Shown: positions 44,401 through 52,189 of the stretch, piece by piece
Numbering within the stretch: the stretch's first letter is position 1
How the letters are laid out: each line of letters starts with the position of its first letter
Source: Streptomyces xylophagus
GTDB lineage: Bacteria; Actinomycetota; Actinomycetes; Streptomycetales; Streptomycetaceae
NCBI RefSeq assembly: GCF_000716435.1
Contig: NZ_JNWO01000007.1
Coordinates: forward strand, 434,001 to 498,000
DNA: 64,000 bases
Reading direction: 5' to 3'
Position numbers and translations under genes: made by a program
Notes under the pieces: generated by a model
What the model was told of the DNA's origin: nothing
Seen by the model: the letters and a program-made list of their open reading frames with translations, nothing else
Database searches by the model: none

Positions 44401-46012
44401 GGACCACCACAGAGTGCTCATCACGTCCCGGGACCGTCCTGACGCGCTGCCGATCCGCCTCATCGATCTGGAGACCCTCGATCCGGACGATTCCGTGGCC
44501 CTGGTGACGCGCGCCCTGCTCGACACCGACGAACGCGACGAACGCGCGGCGCAGGAACCCGACGCGTTGCGCGAACTGACCGACCTATGCGGCCACTTGC
44601 CGCTAGCACTCCAGATCGCCGCGGGCATGTTGCGTCGGCGACGCCATCGGGATATCGCCTCCCTCGTGACCGAGATCCGAGATACCGGGGACCCGACCAC
44701 CGTTCTCGACCACGGCCACGCTGGCACGGACCTGTACGGCCGGTCATTGGTCCTGCGCCCCGTGTTGGAGACCTCATATCGTCGGCTCCCGCCCAACCAT
44801 GCACGCCTGTTGCGTCTTCTTTGCCTTGCGCCGGGTACCGACACCGGCACGGAGGCAATCGCCGCCCTCGCCGACCTTGACACAGAGGCCGTGCTCTCCC
44901 TGTTGGAGGACCTGGCCGCCACACATCTCGTCACGCCCGTACAGAGCATCAACAGTGCAGCTTCCACAGTTCGGTGGCGCGTACACGACCTGGTGCGGGC
45001 GTTCGGAGCGGGTGTGGCGGCCAGCGACGCAGGACTACGGGAGGAGGGGGAGGCAGCACGGGAGCGGATGCTGGGGCTCTACTGCCGATGGGCGGAGGCG
45101 GCGGATAACCGGTTGCGGTGGCTGCCAGGGATGGAAGAGCCAGAACTGTTTGCGGATCGGGGGCAGGCTCTGGAGTGGCTGGACAGCGAGCGGGCGGAGC
45201 TAGTGGCATCCGTGCTGTGGGCCCGTGACGAGAGTGAACGCTTCGCGGACATGGCAGTACGCCTAGCCGAATGTCTGGCGGAATACCTCGCTTGGCGCCG
45301 ATACATCGACGACTGGATCACTGTCGCACAGGCCGCACGAGAGGCCGCCCGCAGGGCTGGGAACCGGCTGGGCGAGGCGATGGCGTGGGACAGCCTAGGC
45401 AGAGCCTTGCGGGAGGCAGGCCGCACGGCTGAAGCGACCCAGGCCCACACCCGAGCCCGCGACCTTCACAGGACTGCTGGAGACCGACGCGGCGAATCAA
45501 TCGCATGGGACAACCTGGGCAACGCCCTGCGGGAGACAGGCCGCACGGCTGAAGCGATCCAGGCCCACACCCGAGCCCGCGACCTCTTCCGGGCCGCAGG
45601 AGACCGCCACCGCGAAGCCACAGCGTGGACCAACCTAGGCAACGCCCTACTACAAGCAGGCCGGACAGACGAAGCAATTAACTCCAGCACCCGCGCCCGC
45701 AACCTGCACCAGGCCGCAGGAGACCGTCACGGCGAAGCCGCGACGTGGAGCAACCTAGGCAACGCCCTACTACAAGCAGGCCGGACAGACGAAGCAACCG
45801 AGGCATACGGCAGGGCCCTGGAGACCTACACAGAGTTCGAGGACTGGTACAGGACAGGCCGGATCCTGGAAAATCTGGCCCACACCTATGAGGCCGCCAA
45901 CCGCTCCGCCGAAGCCCGCACCGCCTACCTCCAAGCCGCCGACGCCTTCACTCGCGCCAATGCTCCGACAGAAGCAGTTCAGGCACGCTCTCGCGCAGAC
46001 CAACGAATCTAA
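41420..46012 (+). CDS. Multidomain vWA (SAV_2336-like)-nucleosidase-NB-ARC-TPR protein
   Basis: A 1530-residue protein. Residues 1-50 are a helical SAV_2336-type N-terminus. A vWA-like domain spans about 165-340 (RLAVVIDSDVSMVLWERH metal-site strand; VIVITDGASPSW). A purine nucleoside phosphorylase/MTA-SAH nucleosidase-like domain spans about 555-790 (TALIITSLGLEYQAVRAHL, VLFVGIAGSL, VAIDIEGSGAAHAAH). An NB-ARC STAND NTPase covers about 855-1150: P-loop GMGGIGKTAL, Walker B RMLLILDNASD, LITSRDRP, and GHLPLALQIAAG. At least four 40-residue TPRs span about 1315-1480, with more helices to 1530. GTG start 41420. It probably senses a signal through the TPRs and couples to MoxR through vWA. Confidence 0.88.
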   Translation: MFTELRRVLEAAGIELGDEELLDALWLTTRLPQGVDAPLARHLRAASGTENDGATPLPSVSAPVPDVQNDAASQTPDSSLGHPEHGVANPHALTPVTGSPISTASSARVTLLPGAKVLGNDLALGRALRPLKRRVPSAFRTELDEDATAAAQADSGIPNLVLRALPERWLRLAVVIDSDVSMVLWERHCRELQAVLERNGAFRQIEVHQLCYTAGQQGDEHERHGVSLVRPWSGSRTGTRPTRTLTDPSGRTLVIVITDGASPSWRDGQMHAELKQWATAGPTVILHVLPRYLWAGTGITADTWNITAPRPGAPNTAWLITDPVLPPDLSSFRHVPVPVVELSSSGLKDWATAITTVGRPVKLRLWEPQPPTLASSATNPGATARAFTRSASPSAVRLAAHLAAMAPVTVPVMQLVQSCLPERTSSTMLAEIFLSNLLQQVAWPGQETPQGPMKHRLFDFTMEAKNLLLDAVPLAELVASSRRVGERIEQLVGRSPDFPAWLAPSAEQREGRPEPFARVGRSLLTRLGLDDKADLVDDDAPNQRPERKATPPPATTALIITSLGLEYQAVRAHLTGREQLTHEDGTHVERGHFEGMNWTVALAELGEGALNTVALTTRLISWLRPQAVLFVGIAGSLKEDVGIGDIVVGTKVYAIHGGKQTPTGFLVRPEVWAGSNALVQAARSTVRDMPDVRAHFKPIAAGDVVLADARSDIARHLRENYNDAVAIDIEGSGAAHAAHLNGQVDTLVIRGISDRANAGKRKADASGSQQQAAEQAASVAVAVLRKHQLRMSSAALDEGPHQLQDGGSAYGGTHIDFLATTSTAIPPTRATGGGKGSRSVTHGPVPRTTASLPPRPLGFTGRSAELERLLPHLAPTDDGTTALPLLIFAVTGMGGIGKTALAVEAAHQARAKGWFPGGTLFVDLRGYDDDPVTADQALLALLDALGVRDRDLPPTTERQYDAYRTLLGERRDRMLLILDNASDPSQYLPLLPGTDHHRVLITSRDRPDALPIRLIDLETLDPDDSVALVTRALLDTDERDERAAQEPDALRELTDLCGHLPLALQIAAGMLRRRRHRDIASLVTEIRDTGDPTTVLDHGHAGTDLYGRSLVLRPVLETSYRRLPPNHARLLRLLCLAPGTDTGTEAIAALADLDTEAVLSLLEDLAATHLVTPVQSINSAASTVRWRVHDLVRAFGAGVAASDAGLREEGEAARERMLGLYCRWAEAADNRLRWLPGMEEPELFADRGQALEWLDSERAELVASVLWARDESERFADMAVRLAECLAEYLAWRRYIDDWITVAQAAREAARRAGNRLGEAMAWDSLGRALREAGRTAEATQAHTRARDLHRTAGDRRGESIAWDNLGNALRETGRTAEAIQAHTRARDLFRAAGDRHREATAWTNLGNALLQAGRTDEAINSSTRARNLHQAAGDRHGEAATWSNLGNALLQAGRTDEATEAYGRALETYTEFEDWYRTGRILENLAHTYEAANRSAEARTAYLQAADAFTRANAPTEAVQARSRADQRI
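45362..45841 (+). repeat. Four tandem 120-bp repeats encoding TPR units
   Basis: Four head-to-tail units of 120 bp (40 codons) encode TPRs of pattern GEAxAWxNLGNALxxxGRTxEAxxxxTRARxLxxxAGDRx. Blocks such as AACCTAGGCAACGCCCTACT are identical at DNA level in the last two. Such similarity in synonymous positions implies recent duplication or conversion. Confidence 0.75.
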
Positions 46013-46443
46013 AAGAGGCCCTGCCGAAGGTCACGCCCATGTCTCGGTAAATCCGATCACGACCTGTCGCCTCGGGGCCGATCTGGCCAACCTTCGCTCC
46101 AACGCCAATCACCAGCCAGCACCGGGGCTTCTTTCCGCTGAAGAGTTACCCATTCCCCCGCCGCTACAGGCGGCCTGACCAGCCCTCCAACGCTCCTGAC
46201 GCCCCATCAAGACGAGCGTCATCTCAGCGTCAAGATATCGCCCGTAACGCCTACACCTCACACGGACAAAACCGCAGGTCAAGATCCCTTCGCGGCCGGT
46301 TCAAGGATGGCGACACGCTCCATGTGGCGGGTCGTCGGAAACACACGGACGACTCCACGAACCGGCGGCTCTGTGCCTTACCGTCCGCCCCGTGGCGCAC
46401 CTTGACCGGGTCAAGGTGCGCCACAGCCCCCTTCAAACACCCT

Positions 46444-46461
46444 GGTCCCCAAGTGGTCCCC
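46444..46461. repeat. Integrase arm-site-like repeat, island A right
   Basis: GGTCCCCAAGTGGTCCCC, differing from the left-side version by one base. It ends 64 bp before attachment copy 2. The equivalent element of island B ends 65 bp before copy 3. Confidence 0.6.
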
Positions 46462-46474
46462 AAGAATGATCAAG

Positions 46475-46505
46475 GGGCCGCTTCAGATCCTCTCTGAAAC
46501 GGCCT
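46475..46505 (-). terminator. Hairpin downstream of tRNA 3'-end copy 2
   Basis: GGGCCGCTTCAGA (46475-46487) pairs with TCTGAAACGGCCT (46493-46505). It is the counterpart of the tRNA-Pro terminator at 52781 and lies at the same distance from its tRNA 3'-end copy. It shows that each island brings its own replacement terminator. Confidence 0.55.
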
Positions 46506-46524
46506 CTGACCTGCGACTTCAAAA

Positions 46525-46566
46525 GTCGGGACGACAGGATTTGAACCTGCGACCCCTTGACCCCAG
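46525..46566. repeat. Attachment site copy 2: tRNA-Pro 3' end between islands A and B
   Basis: 42 bp, identical to copies 1 and 3 except for one missing C in the C-run of the anticodon loop. After the repeat both internal copies continue GGAGT, unlike the true tRNA, so the shared crossover region probably ends in the C-run/CAG. Confidence 0.88.
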
Positions 46567-47001
46567 GAGTAAGAGCTAGAGATATTTCCGACACATATGG
46601 AACCAAAGCTGGGCGCAAACCGTGCGGTGGAGGCACTGCCGTTCGCCATCGCGCACACCGTATGGTCCCCAACTGGTCCCCGGATCCGCCGCTCTGACCC
46701 CAGAAATGAATCCGGGAAGGGGACCTCGGAGGTCGGATCAGAACCGGCGCCGCTCGTCAGGCCGTCGGCCCCGCCCTTCCAGCCCCAATCCAGATAGCCG
46801 ATGCAGAGGAGACCCTCCAACTCGGCGAAACCTTCACCGGCCTGGACCATAGGCACCTGCTGGAACTCCTGGACGCGCTGGTCGTGGTCTCCCTTGCCGC
46901 ATTCGCCGTCCTCGTCCTGGCCACCTCCGCCACGACCACGGCCCGCCCTGCGCAACCGGCCCGTCTCGTCCCGTTGACCTGCCCCGAAATTCGTCCGGCT
47001 C
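46567..47001. other. Gene-poor left end of island B
   Basis: About 430 bp with no supported gene. It holds the arm-like repeat at 46664-46681. A short plus-strand frame continuing to about 47120 has a hydrophobic stretch (LLDALVVVSLAAFAVLVLATSATTT), which could be a small membrane peptide but overlaps the end of the SCO2523-type gene. I do not call it. Confidence 0.5.
46664..46681. repeat. Integrase arm-site-like repeat, island B left
   Basis: GGTCCCCAACTGGTCCCC, identical to the island A left copy, in the same wider context (CCATCGCGCAC before it). It starts 98 bp after attachment copy 2, exactly as in island A. Confidence 0.6.
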
Positions 47002-48194
47002 CTACGCGCATCCGTCCCAGACCACCAGTCCGGGACGCTGACCACATCCCGCACTGGATGGCCTCGCGCCACCACCAAGCTTGCCACCAGCACCGACACA
47101 CCCTGCAGGACCAGCCATAACCAGAACTACAGCTGGCGTGTCGGTGGTCCCAAATCGCGCCGCCGCAGCCAGCTCCGTACTAGCCGCGAAGCCGTCGATG
47201 TACAAGTGGCCCAGTTCCACGGAGAGTTGGAAGTAGGAGACGGCTCGGTTGAGGTCGTCGGTCAGCGCGTCCGCGAGGTCCGTGAAGGCGTGGACCGTCT
47301 CCGGGTTGGCGATCGACGGCATCAGCACGTCCTCGTCGGTGATGAGCTGTTCGCTCCACTGAAGTACGGGGTCCAGGGGTACGGTGCCCAGCGTGGCCGT
47401 TCGTCCCAGGCCCAACCGGCCCGACCGGCGGGTGAGTTCGGTGTCGAACGACCTCAGCCACTCCGCCTGCTCGTTCCGCAGCCCGGGCCCGGACGCGTCG
47501 GGCACGGCCGCTCGCACGTATCTGATCCGCCGGGCCAACTCCTCCGCGTCGTGCCCCCATTGGGCGCCGACCCGCAGGATCCCGTGCTCGTGCCGCACCA
47601 GAGCCGCCGTCGCCTCCAGATGCTGCCGCGTCCAGCGGTGGAAGACCAGCCAGCGGGTGTGAAGCGGGCGCGGGGCGGCGTCGCGGCCCTTCGACGGTGT
47701 GGTGACCTGGGCGTCGTCGTCGGGTTCGGCGGCGCGGTGGCCCGCAGCGCGATGCCGATGGCGTACGACCGGCCGGCGCTGAGGTCGACAAGCGTCAGGT
47801 CGAACTCTCCGTCCAGCTTGCGGAACAGGCTGCGGCAGCGCTGGATCACCCCCTTGTCGACGGGGAATTCGCCGCAGCCCGGATCACCGGGCACCAGGCA
47901 CAGCCGGCCGGTGTCGACGAGCGTACGGTGCAACACCTCGCGCTCGGCCTGCGACTGCACGTCCAGCCGCGCCGGCTCCGCGATCAGCCCCCGCAGATAG
48001 GCGTGCACCCCGGTGTCCTTCGCCAACCGGCCTACCGCGGAGCCGAGTTCGAACACCGTCGCGGCGGTCGGTGAACCGAAGTCGAAGTCGAGGTAGGCGA
48101 CCCGGTCGCCGGCCAGGGCGCGCCGGTAGGCGAGGTTGGCGCAGGTCACGGAGCGGCCGGTGCCGCCCTTGTCGGAGGTTGCGAAGACGATCAC
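47002..48194 (-). pseudogene. SCO2523-family variant P-loop (KGGTGR) ATPase, frameshifted
   Basis: The N-terminal part (48194 to about 47740) is a ParA/MinD-like P-loop with a variant motif, VIVFATSDKGGTGRSVTCANLAYR, then VAYLDFDFGSPTAATVF and FDLTLVDLSAGRSYAIGIALRAT. The conserved C-terminal part (WLVFHRWTRQHLEATAALVRHEHGILRVG and TVPLDPVLQWSEQLITDEDV) lies in another frame, so an indel near 47740 breaks the gene. The GTG at 48194 has GAGAGGAG upstream and follows the SCO2524-type stop by 5 bp. It is probably inactive unless this is an assembly error. Function unknown; the family usually sits with SCO2524 and SCO2525 homologues. Confidence 0.75.
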
Positions 48195-48199
48195 CGGTG

Positions 48200-50020
48200 T
48201 CAGTCTCCTCTCACGGCCCGGTCCCGCGCCAGCGCGAGATAGTCGAGTTCCCGCAGCGCTTCGATCGCGAGCGCCACCGCGACGCCGGGTCGGGCGGACG
48301 CGATGTCCCGAGCCCGACGCAGGGCCGACTCCACCCCATCCAGAGGGTTGTTGGCCGAGTGGCCGACAGGGCGTCTCATCACTTCCTGCGCGTAGAGCTG
48401 TTCCGCGTCGCGCAGTATCTCTTCGACGATCTCGGCGAGAAGGGTGCTGCGTGCGAGCGGTGTGTTCACCGCCGTCGCCGCGACGACCAGAACCTCGACG
48501 ACCCGTTCCGTCACATCCCAGGACGGGGCAGTGGAGGCCGCCACCCGGTGTGCGTAAACCGCCTCCGGCGCGTCCCACAGGCCGGCCGCAGGACCCCGGG
48601 CCAGGCGCCGATGCCACAGATGGTCCACCAAGTCGTCGGCCACTGACAGGAGTCGGTCGCGCTGGCGCAGGTCCGGCGTGAGACCGGCGAGTTGGAGCAT
48701 ACGTTTGAGGAGCATGGGCGCGTAGTCCGATACCCGCAGCCCCAGGGCGGGGCCGCAACGTTCGCTGCCCGGCAGCGGCACCAGCTCGCCGGGATCGTGG
48801 AGTTCGACCGTGCGGGCGTCCGCCAACGGCCGCCGGGTGATGCCGCCGCGAGCCGCCAGCTCCTCCAGTACTTCAGCCAGCGGCGTCAGGTCGTCGACCG
48901 GAGTGACGTCGTCGGCGCCGTGCCGGTGCATCAGGTTGTGTACGACGACGGAGGCGACCTGGAGGGTCGCGTAGTCCGAGTCCTCGCCCTCGTTGTACGT
49001 CGGCCGCCATGGCGGATCGGCCAGCGGCCAGTGGGCACCGCCGAATCTGGCGAGCGCCGTCCAGTAACTCTGCGTCAGTTCCCAGCGCAGCCGCAACGCG
49101 TGGGCCAGGGCCTGCTGTTCGTCACTCAGCAGTCCCAGCAGGAGGGTCTGGCGGGAGAAGAAGTCGACGATGCCGTCCATCGCCGTCACGGTGAAGTACA
49201 GCGCGGGCACCGGCTCCGCGACCCGCAGCCGATCGTCGTCGCCGGATCGCACCGGCCCCCAGGACCAGCCGCACTGGAACAGCAGCTCTTCGTCGGCAAG
49301 CAGCGGCCCGACGGACGCCTGCAGTGACAGGCCTCGCAACCCGGCCCGGATCGGCTGCAGTTCGCTGCGGAGCCGGTCGACGAGTACGTCTTCGGACTGG
49401 TGCCGCTGGCTGAGGGTGCGCAGTAGCGTGGCCCCCTTCGGGGAGTCCTTTCGGAACACGTCCACGGCGAAACTGTCCAGGAGCCCGCGTATCGCATGGG
49501 TCAGCCGGCGGTCGAGGGCGGCCTCGGTGGTGCGGAGCTCTGCGGTGAGTTCCTCGCCCCTGACCTGCTTGGCGAAGCTCTTGATGAAGGCCAGTGCGGA
49601 CAGGGAGAAGGTCACCGACATGGAATACGCCTCCACCGTCTCCAACTCCTCTTGTCCGGGCGACGGTTCAGCCGCCGGATCGAGGGGGCGCACACGGCTG
49701 CCGGGCGGGAACACCGGTCGGCCTTCGTCGGAGTACGCGGCCAGGTAGTCCTTGACAATCCCGGCGAGGGCCTTGGGCGCGATGGCGAAGTCACCGAGCG
49801 GGGAGAGCGCCTTCAGCACGTCCGGCTCCGTGGCGTCCGGCACGGAGAAGTCCAGGACGGGGATCTTGAGGGCGGGGTAGAGGAGACAGACGAGCTGCTC
49901 GGCGTCGCTGATCGAATTGCCGCCGTCGCGGCCGGGGTTGCCCCAGGACTGCTCGATGAGGGAACAACTCAGGATGGACTGCCAGATCTTGAGCAGAGCA
50001 CGGCGAGGCTGGATCAACAC
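48200..50020 (-). CDS. SCO2524 family protein
   Basis: A 606-residue protein matching the conserved Streptomyces family named after SCO2524. The start is LIQPRRALLKIWQSILSCSLIEQSWGNPGRDGGNSISDAEQLVCLLYP. An all-alpha body carries TYNEGEDSDYATLQVASVVVHNLM and ends in ARPGVAVALAIEALRELDYLALARDRAVRGD. No catalytic motif or membrane segment is visible. The GTG start at 50020 follows AAGGGCGG. It lies between the SCO2525-type methyltransferase (22 bp) and the SCO2523-type ATPase (5 bp), all on one strand, so it is one operon. Function is unknown. Confidence 0.8.
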   Translation of the reverse strand: MLIQPRRALLKIWQSILSCSLIEQSWGNPGRDGGNSISDAEQLVCLLYPALKIPVLDFSVPDATEPDVLKALSPLGDFAIAPKALAGIVKDYLAAYSDEGRPVFPPGSRVRPLDPAAEPSPGQEELETVEAYSMSVTFSLSALAFIKSFAKQVRGEELTAELRTTEAALDRRLTHAIRGLLDSFAVDVFRKDSPKGATLLRTLSQRHQSEDVLVDRLRSELQPIRAGLRGLSLQASVGPLLADEELLFQCGWSWGPVRSGDDDRLRVAEPVPALYFTVTAMDGIVDFFSRQTLLLGLLSDEQQALAHALRLRWELTQSYWTALARFGGAHWPLADPPWRPTYNEGEDSDYATLQVASVVVHNLMHRHGADDVTPVDDLTPLAEVLEELAARGGITRRPLADARTVELHDPGELVPLPGSERCGPALGLRVSDYAPMLLKRMLQLAGLTPDLRQRDRLLSVADDLVDHLWHRRLARGPAAGLWDAPEAVYAHRVAASTAPSWDVTERVVEVLVVAATAVNTPLARSTLLAEIVEEILRDAEQLYAQEVMRRPVGHSANNPLDGVESALRRARDIASARPGVAVALAIEALRELDYLALARDRAVRGD

Positions 50021-50042
50021 GGCGCACCGCCCTTCATCGCTG

Positions 50043-50771
50043 CTACTTGACGTGCCCGTGCACCAGGATCACGCCGCTGCAGCCGTCCCTGAGCGGCTGG
50101 AAGTCGACATTCACGTGATGGAACTCCAGACCGTTGCCCAGCTCCCACATCTCGTCCCGCACATCGACCAGCCCGATTCCGAGGGCGGGGAAGGACTTGC
50201 CGCCCACCTCGTAGCCCTTGGAGTTCTCCATGAACGTCATGGCGAACGGCGCCCCAGGTTTCAGCAGGGCACAGAACTTTCCGAGAGCCATGGTGAATTC
50301 CTCGCGGAACGTGGTGATCGACTCGGCGACGAAGAACATGGTGCCAACGTCCCACCTGGCTTCCGGAACGGAGCCGAGGATGTCCCACTTCTGGACGGTG
50401 GTGTGCCGACGCAGCCTCTCCCGAGGCCGTTCGACCGACCGGTAAACCTCTTGCTCGGTCAAGACTTTCCAGTAGCTGTCCCAGTTCGCCGAATACTCCC
50501 TCAGCTGACGGGTGAGCCATATCCGGTTGGCCCCGGAGAAGTCCAGCAGGCTTATCTCCCGGCAGAACGGGAGCATCGCGAGGGCCGGGTAGAGGTTGGT
50601 TCCGGTGCCGACGTCGACGCCCCGAGTGTCCGTATCGAAGGAGTGGCCGCACAGGAAGTCGCGCACGATGTTCAGAATTTTTCGGTCCTCGTCGTGCAAG
50701 GCCGCGTAATTGTGCTCCAGGTAGTCTTCTGAGTCGAAAGAATCCCAGTCGTACGCAGCGTTCCCTGCCAT
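50043..50771 (-). CDS. SCO2525 family SAM-dependent methyltransferase (NNMT/PNMT/TEMT-like)
   Basis: A 242-residue class I methyltransferase. AAYDWDSFDSEDYLEHNYAALHDEDRKIL opens the NNMT/PNMT-like fold. Motif I is RGVDVGTGTNLYPALAM (SAM binding), and the acidic end of strand 2 is in ISLLDFSGANRIWL. RWDVGTMFFVAESITTFREEF and GAPFAMTFMENSKGYEVG are later strands. The ATG at 50771 follows GGGGAGA. It is first in the three-gene operon. The family methylates small N-containing molecules in animals; the bacterial substrate is unknown. Confidence 0.85.
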   Translation of the reverse strand: MAGNAAYDWDSFDSEDYLEHNYAALHDEDRKILNIVRDFLCGHSFDTDTRGVDVGTGTNLYPALAMLPFCREISLLDFSGANRIWLTRQLREYSANWDSYWKVLTEQEVYRSVERPRERLRRHTTVQKWDILGSVPEARWDVGTMFFVAESITTFREEFTMALGKFCALLKPGAPFAMTFMENSKGYEVGGKSFPALGIGLVDVRDEMWELGNGLEFHHVNVDFQPLRDGCSGVILVHGHVK

Positions 50772-50882
50772 ACGTCTCCCCGGGTCGGCCCCGCCTGGAA
50801 GGTCGAGGGTACTACCAAATCCCTTAGCCTGGTGCTACTTTATGGGGATCTTTACGGCACTCTCGCGAGAAGGATCAAGCCT

Positions 50883-51359
50883 TTGTCCTCAGGTACGTCA
50901 CCCAGCGGGCAAGACCGGCTCCAGGCCCCCGAGGAAAAGGATCTTCCCGAGTTGTACCGTCTCGACCATGAAGTGCTTGGGGAGGACGAGGGCTACAGCT
51001 ACCTGTTTCTCAGGCAGCTCTTCGACATCCATCGGCATGATTTCCTTCTGCTGGAGCACGATGGTGCGTTGAGGGGATATGCGCTGCCTATTCACGTTTT
51101 CGGTGATGACCATGCTTCCCTGCTGGCGCTCGGCATCTTTCCCGAATGGCAGAGAAAGGGCCACGGCCGGGCCCTCCTGGATGCCGCCGTACGACATTCC
51201 AAGGCCACCGGCGCCTGCCGGATGAATCTCGTGGTGCGGCCGGACAACGAAGCAGCGCGACGCCTCTACGGCAGATACGGATTCCATGACGTCGGATTCG
51301 TCAAGGACTATTACGGGCCTGGACGCGATCGGGTCCTAATGACTTTGGTGTTTGGCTGA
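50883..51359 (+). CDS. GNAT family N-acetyltransferase
   Basis: A 158-residue acetyltransferase. LPELYRLDHEVLGEDEGYSY is the first helix pair. LLALGIFPEWQRKGHGRALLDAAVRHSKATG holds the acetyl-CoA loop (R/QxxGxG/A as QRKGHG), and NLVVRPDNEAARRLYGRYGFHDVGFVKDYYG is the standard GNAT end. TTG at 50883 is preferred because GAAGGA lies 7 bp upstream. A GTG at 50832 in frame has no ribosome site. Divergent from the methyltransferase operon and overlapping the next frame's upstream region. It resembles RimI/amine acetyltransferases, substrate unknown. Confidence 0.88.
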   Translation: MSSGTSPSGQDRLQAPEEKDLPELYRLDHEVLGEDEGYSYLFLRQLFDIHRHDFLLLEHDGALRGYALPIHVFGDDHASLLALGIFPEWQRKGHGRALLDAAVRHSKATGACRMNLVVRPDNEAARRLYGRYGFHDVGFVKDYYGPGRDRVLMTLVFG

Positions 51360-51384
51360 CGGTTCCGGTTCGGGAGACGAGGCG

Positions 51385-52185
51385 ATGTCCGGAAGAAACG
51401 GCACGGCAGAGGGCGGGTCTTGGGCGGACGGTCAGGCGCGGTCCTGGCTCATCCTGGCCCTGGGGGTCGTGACCACGGGATTCGGCGTGGCCTTCGCCGC
51501 CGCCGCAGTCGACGACCACGGCAAGATCTCGCTGCCCAATCAGGAGATCTCCGGTGTGCTCATCGCGATCGGTGGAGGGATCGTCGGTGCCGTCATCAGC
51601 ATCATGGTCGCCCGGGCCTCGGACCGGGCGACCCTCCGGCACTTGACGGACGTGCTGGAGGGCTCCCTGACCAGCACGCTGCGTTCGGAGAACGCCCGGC
51701 TGGCCTCGGCCCGGCAGTTGTGGCACCACTACTTCCTGACCAAACTGCGCGGCCAGTACGTCTGGCACTACGAGCAGTATCCGTTCCACCTCAGCGCCCA
51801 TGTCGGGTCCCTGGCGGTGGAGGTCGACGTCGAGACGGACAGCGGCCACACGCAGAAATACCTGGTGGAGGCTTTCGTACGGCATGAGCGGCTGACCATA
51901 GTGAGCCGCAAGGCCGGGGAGGAGGCCAATGTCTTCGAGGAGATCTACCCGCAGTTCGACGGTGAGCTCTCCGAGTACTTCGGGCTCGGTGTCGTGCGGA
52001 CCTGGGATGCCACGAACATCGTCACTAAGGTGATCCTCAGCCGGAATCCGCTCAGATCCAGCACGGGCAGCCCGCTCGTGTCCAGCAGGGACAGCCCCTT
52101 GCCCCAGGAGGACTTCGCCGAGTTGGACCGCATCTGGGAGCAAGGCTTCAAGCGGCTCAACGAGGTGCTGCCGGACTGCCTGTGA
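51385..52185 (+). CDS. Small two-TM membrane protein of unknown function
   Basis: A 266-residue protein. Two adjacent membrane segments (SWLILALGVVTTGFGVAFAAAAV and GVLIAIGGGIVGAVISIMVA, about 15-75) precede a basic and coiled stretch (ASDRATLRHLTDVLEGSLTSTLRSENARLASARQLW). A soluble alpha/beta domain follows (RGQYVWHYEQYPFHLSA, LAVEVDVETDSGHTQKYLVEAFVRHERLTIVSRK). ATG 51385 has GGAGACGAGG before it. Upstream TTG 51352 is possible and would overlap the GNAT stop. I recognise no family. Its position behind GNAT in an island suggests accessory function. Confidence 0.7.
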   Translation: MSGRNGTAEGGSWADGQARSWLILALGVVTTGFGVAFAAAAVDDHGKISLPNQEISGVLIAIGGGIVGAVISIMVARASDRATLRHLTDVLEGSLTSTLRSENARLASARQLWHHYFLTKLRGQYVWHYEQYPFHLSAHVGSLAVEVDVETDSGHTQKYLVEAFVRHERLTIVSRKAGEEANVFEEIYPQFDGELSEYFGLGVVRTWDATNIVTKVILSRNPLRSSTGSPLVSSRDSPLPQEDFAELDRIWEQGFKRLNEVLPDCL

Positions 52186-52189
52186 AACG

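Larger units (their letters stand above)
35807..46524. mobile_element. Genomic island A at tRNA-Pro, carrying a vWA-MoxR-VMAP conflict operon
   Basis: About 10.7 kb bounded by direct repeats of the tRNA-Pro 3' end at 35807 and 46525. Its cargo is the four-gene operon 36949-46012. An 18-bp arm-like repeat lies 98 bp inside the left repeat and another lies 64 bp before the right repeat. No integrase, excisionase, replication or transfer gene was recognised, so it is likely a remnant or needs a helper in trans. Confidence 0.75.
46190..46566. repeat. Right-end repeat of island A, about 380 bp, copy of 52485-52874
   Basis: This gene-free stretch matches the stretch just before the real tRNA-Pro by roughly four bases in five (eye estimate). 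Identical blocks include CGGAAACACA, ACGACTCCACGAACC, CTTGACCGGGTCAA and GAATGATCAA. It includes the arm-like repeat, the hairpin and the tRNA end. It shows that islands A and B are related elements. Confidence 0.72.

Noticed and set aside
46884..47120. 78-residue plus-strand frame with a hydrophobic stretch
   Set aside because: Could be a small membrane peptide, but it overlaps the SCO2523-type 3' end and has no homology I can name.
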